Assembly (NCBI RefSeq): GCF_008727735.1 | Contig: NZ_CP044227.1 | Span: 124,001 to 188,000 of the forward strand | Direction of reading: 5' to 3' | Source: Flintibacter sp. KGMB00164 | GTDB lineage: Bacteria; Bacillota; Clostridia; Oscillospirales; Oscillospiraceae | DNA length: 64,000 bases | Part shown: positions 60,169 to 64,000 of the stretch, piece by piece | Layout: each line of letters starts with the position of its first letter | Numbering within the stretch: the first letter of the stretch is position 1 | Translations under genes and position numbers: made by a program | Notes under the pieces: generated by a model | What the model saw: only the letters and a program-made list of their open reading frames with translations | Told to the model about the DNA's origin: nothing | Databases searched by the model: none

Positions 60169-62037
60169 TCAACTAATGTACACCTTGCTGACAGAGCAAG
60201 GACAGACATCCAATTTTTTAAATGCTCCAGTTAGTTCTTTCGGAGTGATTTTTTCACTTTCCCATGTATTTCTGTCACTGAAGTTATCTGATGTGATGGT
60301 AGAGACAGATGTGGCAAAAAATCCTTCGGGTAAATGAATGGTGTACTCATCCTCTAAGTCCCGGTTGACAATAAATAGGCATAGCTTATTTTCTGCTGTG
60401 TTGCACGCAACAATATCGACCATTAAAATCTGGTCTGCTTTCTCCAAATTTCCTACCGCTTCCGCAGAATAGCTTGGCGAAGAATAGCGGCACTCAATCC
60501 ATTCTTTCGGCTGTGCTTGGGCATACATACCCATCACATGATATGTAGGTGTTCCATAGCATTTACCGTAACGGCTTCGAATGATACCGCCTGGCCAACC
60601 ATTTACAAGGTCGGAGATCATGGTAATGGGCAGCAGTTCGCCCATGCGAATAAAAGCGTTCAGCATCCCGGCGTTACAGATTGCAGCTTCTAATGTTTGC
60701 TCTTGCTCTGTGCCATCCTGGTAGTTGCAGTTCCATTCTGTCACAGCTAGCCTCGTATTCTGTGTATTGGACTGTATGACTTGTGCGGTTTCCCGCATCC
60801 GCTTTTCATATTGAGAAGGTGCTCCTGCTACAGCATAGTACTGTGCTCTGGGGTCAGGAAACTTTTCATCAGTGAGCGGTGTATAATTGTGAATCCCCAG
60901 ATAGTCTACAAGATGGCCAATTTTGCTACTCAGTGTGATATTCCAATTCTGATCGGAACTGTTTCCATCCCCGCCGCAAGCAATCAGTTTGATTTCAGGG
61001 TCTACCTTTCGCATTGCTTGGGAAAATTGTTCAAAGCGTTCACAGTATTCGACCGCATTGCAGTGTCCGATTTCCCAGTCAGCAAATGCTTCATTGCCGA
61101 TATCCCAATATTTTACGCCGTACGGCTCCGGGTTTCCATTGGAGGCACGAAGCGCACCATACTTGCTGTGAACCGGACCATTGCAGTATTCAACCCAATT
61201 TGCTGCTTCCTCTGGTGTCCCTGACCCGAAATTAACGCAAATCATGGGTTCACAGCCAATTTCCCGACACATGGCAATAAACTCATCCGTTCCGAAGCCA
61301 TTGTCTTCTATACCTCCCCAGTGCGCATTGGGCCGTGCCGGGCGATCATCGGGATTGCCAATCCCATCCTGCCAATGGTAGCAGTCGGCAAAGCATCCGC
61401 CCGGAAAGCGGATGATCGCGGGATGAAGATCCTTAATATACCGCATAACGTCCGGCCAGACCTTACAAACTGCGCTGCAGGGCATAAGGGAAACCTGATC
61501 CAACCATATTTCTGCTTTTTGAGAAATTGAGAGACTCAATTTTACTTTCTGGCTGCAAGTAGAGCGAAACCGGAAAGTATGTTTTGCCCATTTGTCCGGC
61601 GACACAGCATACACCGCGGAGAATACTTCTTGCTGATCATGGGAAGTTATTTTGACTTGCACAGATGCATGCTCCTCGGCATATACCCAAAAGCTTCCCT
61701 CATACTCTTCGTTTTCATAGAGCATCAGATCGTCTTGCGCCACTCCGCAATTCACATAGTTTTCGTAACTTTTTAGTCGCTGTGCATACGATGGAGCCAC
61801 CGTATGCTTCTTGTCCAGACAGTACTCGCCGCACCCTTCGGGGAACCATGGATCGGAAACGCCATCTCCATTAGCATCGGGATGCTCAAATCCTCTCGAC
61901 AAAAGCAACTGAGCATGTAAACCGGGATCAATACAGTCATACATGTTTTCGATGAACTGGCCAAATAGAAACGGGGAGACATTGCCTACGATCTTATCTG
62001 TGTTAATTTGCAGATGAATATCTTTTGCCAAATCCAC
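60169..62037 (-). CDS. GH51 alpha-L-arabinofuranosidase
   Basis: 622 residues. The family layout is clear: GQFIENMYDCIDPGLHAQLL at the start, WHW-type substrate region, acid/base Glu in YWDIGNEAFADW near residue 318 and nucleophile Glu in LAVTEWNCNYQDG near 422, then a beta-sandwich C-terminal domain. It removes terminal arabinose from arabinan, arabinoxylan or arabinogalactan. No signal peptide, so it acts in the cytosol on imported oligosaccharides. The ABC importer genes lie directly upstream, one base away. Confidence 0.93.
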   Translation of the reverse strand: MDLAKDIHLQINTDKIVGNVSPFLFGQFIENMYDCIDPGLHAQLLLSRGFEHPDANGDGVSDPWFPEGCGEYCLDKKHTVAPSYAQRLKSYENYVNCGVAQDDLMLYENEEYEGSFWVYAEEHASVQVKITSHDQQEVFSAVYAVSPDKWAKHTFRFRSTCSQKVKLSLSISQKAEIWLDQVSLMPCSAVCKVWPDVMRYIKDLHPAIIRFPGGCFADCYHWQDGIGNPDDRPARPNAHWGGIEDNGFGTDEFIAMCREIGCEPMICVNFGSGTPEEAANWVEYCNGPVHSKYGALRASNGNPEPYGVKYWDIGNEAFADWEIGHCNAVEYCERFEQFSQAMRKVDPEIKLIACGGDGNSSDQNWNITLSSKIGHLVDYLGIHNYTPLTDEKFPDPRAQYYAVAGAPSQYEKRMRETAQVIQSNTQNTRLAVTEWNCNYQDGTEQEQTLEAAICNAGMLNAFIRMGELLPITMISDLVNGWPGGIIRSRYGKCYGTPTYHVMGMYAQAQPKEWIECRYSSPSYSAEAVGNLEKADQILMVDIVACNTAENKLCLFIVNRDLEDEYTIHLPEGFFATSVSTITSDNFSDRNTWESEKITPKELTGAFKKLDVCPCSVSKVYIS

Positions 62038-62038
62038 G

Positions 62039-62863
62039 TCATCCCTTCATGCCCGTCATTGCAATGCCTTGGACAAAGTATTTTTGTGCGAAACAATAGG
62101 CAATAAAAATGGGCAAAATTGTTAACACACCGCCTGCCATCAGGACATTATGCTCAATAACATGGGAGCCCATAAAGGTTGCAAGTCCCGCGGGCAGCGT
62201 CCGCATCTCTGTTCTGGTAGTCAAAATCAAGGGGTACAGCAAGTCGTTCCAGTTATACATAAAGTGGAAAATTGCCAATGAAATGACTGCGGGTTTACAC
62301 AGCGGAAGCATGATTTTTCTAAAAATTTTAAATTCGCTGCAGCCGTCTAGGCGCGCGGCTTCTTCCAGCCCCTTTGGAAGAGTTACAAAAAACTGCCGCA
62401 TCATAAAAATACCAAATGCGTTTGTAGCTCTAGGCAAAATCAAGCCGATATATGTGTTGAGAAGATTCAGCTTGAACATTTCATAGAACAGCGGCACCAT
62501 AATCACTTGGAAGGGAATCATCAGAGTTGCCAACACCAAGGCAAACAAGAAATTTTTCCCTTTAAACTGCAATCTGGCAAACGCATACCCGGCCATTGTA
62601 TCAAATGTAAGAGATACGATGGTTACGCCGCCTGCGAAGAGAAGAGTATTCCCATAGTAGCGCAGGAAGGGAATTCGGGACCAGATGTTCTCATATGCTT
62701 CGGTGGTAAAGTTTCGCCACAAAAGCTTTGGCGGCCAGCTCATAATATCGGCTTCTGTTTTAAATGAAGAGCAAAGCATCCAGATAAACGGATAAAGAAT
62801 GATCACTAAAAGAGCAATCAGAAGAATATATTTGATTATCTTTCCTATCGACACTTTTTTCAT
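62039..62863 (-). CDS. ABC sugar importer permease (MalG type)
   Basis: 274 residues from the ATG at 62863 (AGGTGG 8 bases upstream). Six hydrophobic segments and the EAA loop EEAARLDGCSEFKIFRKIML. Carbohydrate uptake (CUT1) family, partner of the next upstream permease. Stop is one base from the GH51 start. Confidence 0.93.
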   Translation of the reverse strand: MKKVSIGKIIKYILLIALLVIILYPFIWMLCSSFKTEADIMSWPPKLLWRNFTTEAYENIWSRIPFLRYYGNTLLFAGGVTIVSLTFDTMAGYAFARLQFKGKNFLFALVLATLMIPFQVIMVPLFYEMFKLNLLNTYIGLILPRATNAFGIFMMRQFFVTLPKGLEEAARLDGCSEFKIFRKIMLPLCKPAVISLAIFHFMYNWNDLLYPLILTTRTEMRTLPAGLATFMGSHVIEHNVLMAGGVLTILPIFIAYCFAQKYFVQGIAMTGMKG

Positions 62864-62875
62864 CTTGCATCCCAC

Positions 62876-63769
62876 CTACGACAATTGGTCTTCGTCCTGT
62901 CTCATATACTTGAAAAGAACCAAGGAAACACTGAGTGTAAGGATCAACATTACCACAGCAACTGCCGAAGCGTAGCCAATATCGCTTTTGCCAATTGCAT
63001 TATTGTAGATATACTGTACGACAGTTTCCGTTCGGAAAAGCGGCCCGCCATTGGTCATGACGTATACCTGATCGAATATCTGGAACGAAGAGATTACGCT
63101 GTTTACGGTAACAAATGTCAGAGTAGGCATGAGCATGGGGATGGTAATGTGCGTTAGTTTGACCCGAGAAGATGCTCCATCTAGATCGGCAGCTTCATAG
63201 TATGACTCCGGAATACCCTGTAACCCAGCAACCAGAATGACCATATTAAAGCCAAGGTTTTTCCACAATCCAACGCCAATCACTGTGGGCATTGCAAGTG
63301 TTGGACTATTCAGCAAATCCGGCATGTGAATTCCAATTTTGCTTAAATAGTAGCTAATAATGCTGATATCCTTGTTAAGCAAAAAAGACCACACAATGGA
63401 AATTACAGTCATGGAGCAAATGGCAGGAAGAAAATACACAGATTTCAGAAAATTGTTGAATTTTGTCTGGTGTCTCAATGCCACAGCAACCAAAAGAGCC
63501 AAGATGACCTGGGCCGGTACCACGCAAACGGTGTAATAAATGGTGTTTCCGAATGCATTCCAGAAGCGGTCATCTGTAAACATATTGATGTAATTTGTAA
63601 AACCGACAAATGTCATGTTTTTAAACATCAAATTTGTTTCCAAGAAGCTGAAGACAAATGATGCCAGCAAGGGAATAAATACGAATAGGGTAAAGATAAT
63701 CATGGACGGGGCAAGGAACATCATCCCGGCTCGAGCCTGAAGTTTTTTTTGCGACACAGCCTTCTTCAT
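62876..63769 (-). CDS. ABC sugar importer permease (MalF type)
   Basis: 297 residues with six hydrophobic segments and the EAA loop YYEAADLDGASSRVKLTHITI. It pairs with the MalG-type permease to form the membrane channel. A hairpin separates it from the solute-binding-protein gene. Confidence 0.93.
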   Translation of the reverse strand: MKKAVSQKKLQARAGMMFLAPSMIIFTLFVFIPLLASFVFSFLETNLMFKNMTFVGFTNYINMFTDDRFWNAFGNTIYYTVCVVPAQVILALLVAVALRHQTKFNNFLKSVYFLPAICSMTVISIVWSFLLNKDISIISYYLSKIGIHMPDLLNSPTLAMPTVIGVGLWKNLGFNMVILVAGLQGIPESYYEAADLDGASSRVKLTHITIPMLMPTLTFVTVNSVISSFQIFDQVYVMTNGGPLFRTETVVQYIYNNAIGKSDIGYASAVAVVMLILTLSVSLVLFKYMRQDEDQLS

Positions 63770-63795
63770 TCTACATCACATACTCCTTTAAAATA

Positions 63796-63826
63796 CTACC
63801 AGAGAAGTGGGACCCTTCTCTGGTAG
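63796..63826 (-). terminator. Hairpin between binding protein and permease genes
   Basis: 12-bp stem CTACCAGAGAAG / CTTCTCTGGTAG with 7-base loop, followed on the minus strand by TATTTT. Such hairpins commonly let the binding protein be made in excess of the permeases. Confidence 0.65.
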
Positions 63827-63835
63827 TGGATGATA

Positions 63836-64000
63836 CTAGTTACCCGTTAATGCATCGATCTGTTCTGCCGCCCGGTCCAGTACTTCCTGCACATCGGCGT
63901 CGGACAGGAGGATTTCTTCAATTGCGGGGGTAATGATATCAACATCAATTTCATTGAAGCAGGTCAGCTGCTGCAGATAGAAGTGCGCATATTCAGTGGC
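63836..64000 (-). CDS. Sugar ABC solute-binding protein, C-terminal end only
   Basis: The last 54 residues of a minus-strand gene cut by the window end (DVQEVLDRAAEQIDALTGN). The tail, with its position before the two permeases, fits an extracellular solute-binding lipoprotein of the CUT1 group. Order binding protein, permeases, GH51 makes this an arabino-oligosaccharide uptake operon. Confidence 0.75.
   Translation of the reverse strand, partial: ATEYAHFYLQQLTCFNEIDVDIITPAIEEILLSDADVQEVLDRAAEQIDALTGN

Noticed and set aside
1-64000. CRISPR arrays, tRNA or rRNA genes
   Set aside because: No regularly spaced repeats or cloverleaf/rRNA sequences were seen on reading; absence is not proven without a scan.

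Overview
The window looks like a GC-rich (by eye roughly 55-60%) low-host-range Firmicute chromosome. Strong AAGGAGG ribosome binding sites, split transketolase, three SLH-domain surface proteins and gut-type carbohydrate genes suggest a gut Oscillospiraceae relative (Flavonifractor / Pseudoflavonifractor / Lawsonibacter type). That placement is inference. I saw no rRNA, tRNA or CRISPR array. The gene density and the number of recombinases mark most of 4-55 kb as accessory DNA.

Layout. 1-4.3 kb: end of a split transketolase pair, an Rrf2-type repressor divergent from a quinone-oxidoreductase-like gene with twin operators between them, and a flavodoxin/ferredoxin fusion. 4.4-5.5 kb: a decayed recombinase cassette (A). 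5.7-22.5 kb: a contiguous island of AAA+ ATPases, MoxR ATPase, vWA protein, two paralogous helical proteins, a ClpP-like peptidase, a small membrane protein, a WYL regulator and a 1566-residue PLD-nuclease/SF2 helicase. Several promoters in it share the palindrome GCTCA-N7-TGAGC. 22.8-34.9 kb: two phase-variation cassettes. Each has an SLH surface protein, a five-repeat zinc-ribbon gene (intact or relic), a roughly 260-bp element bounded by 17-bp inverted repeats and carrying one outward promoter, and an adjacent tyrosine recombinase. One cassette reads ON and the other OFF as assembled. A second decayed cassette (C) lies between them. 35-37 kb: an IS3 relic, then a MalY-type PLP enzyme. 37-41 kb: a LuxR-type regulator and a third SLH protein. 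41-45.6 kb: TetR regulator, FAD oxidoreductase, ferredoxin-reductase-like protein, sugar kinase. 45.8-55.2 kb: an integrative-element-like region with an AbrB-like remnant, RHH regulator and operators, a GHKL ATPase/nuclease-like protein, integrases, and a recombinase fused to a GyrA-C-terminal-domain-like beta-pinwheel. 55.4-64 kb: a regulator divergent from an M20 amidohydrolase and SLC13-like transporter, then a GH51 arabinofuranosidase with its ABC sugar importer (cut by the window end).

How the parts work together. The recombinase cassettes are best read as switches that turn surface-protein operons on or off by flipping a promoter; the inverted repeats lie between promoter and ribosome binding site. 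The 5.7-22.5 kb island looks like a WYL-controlled proteolysis/conflict (possibly anti-phage) system. Both of its CbxX-like AAA+ proteins end in the tripeptide IGF, the same kind of tripeptide with which Clp unfoldases dock on ClpP, and a ClpP homologue is encoded between them.
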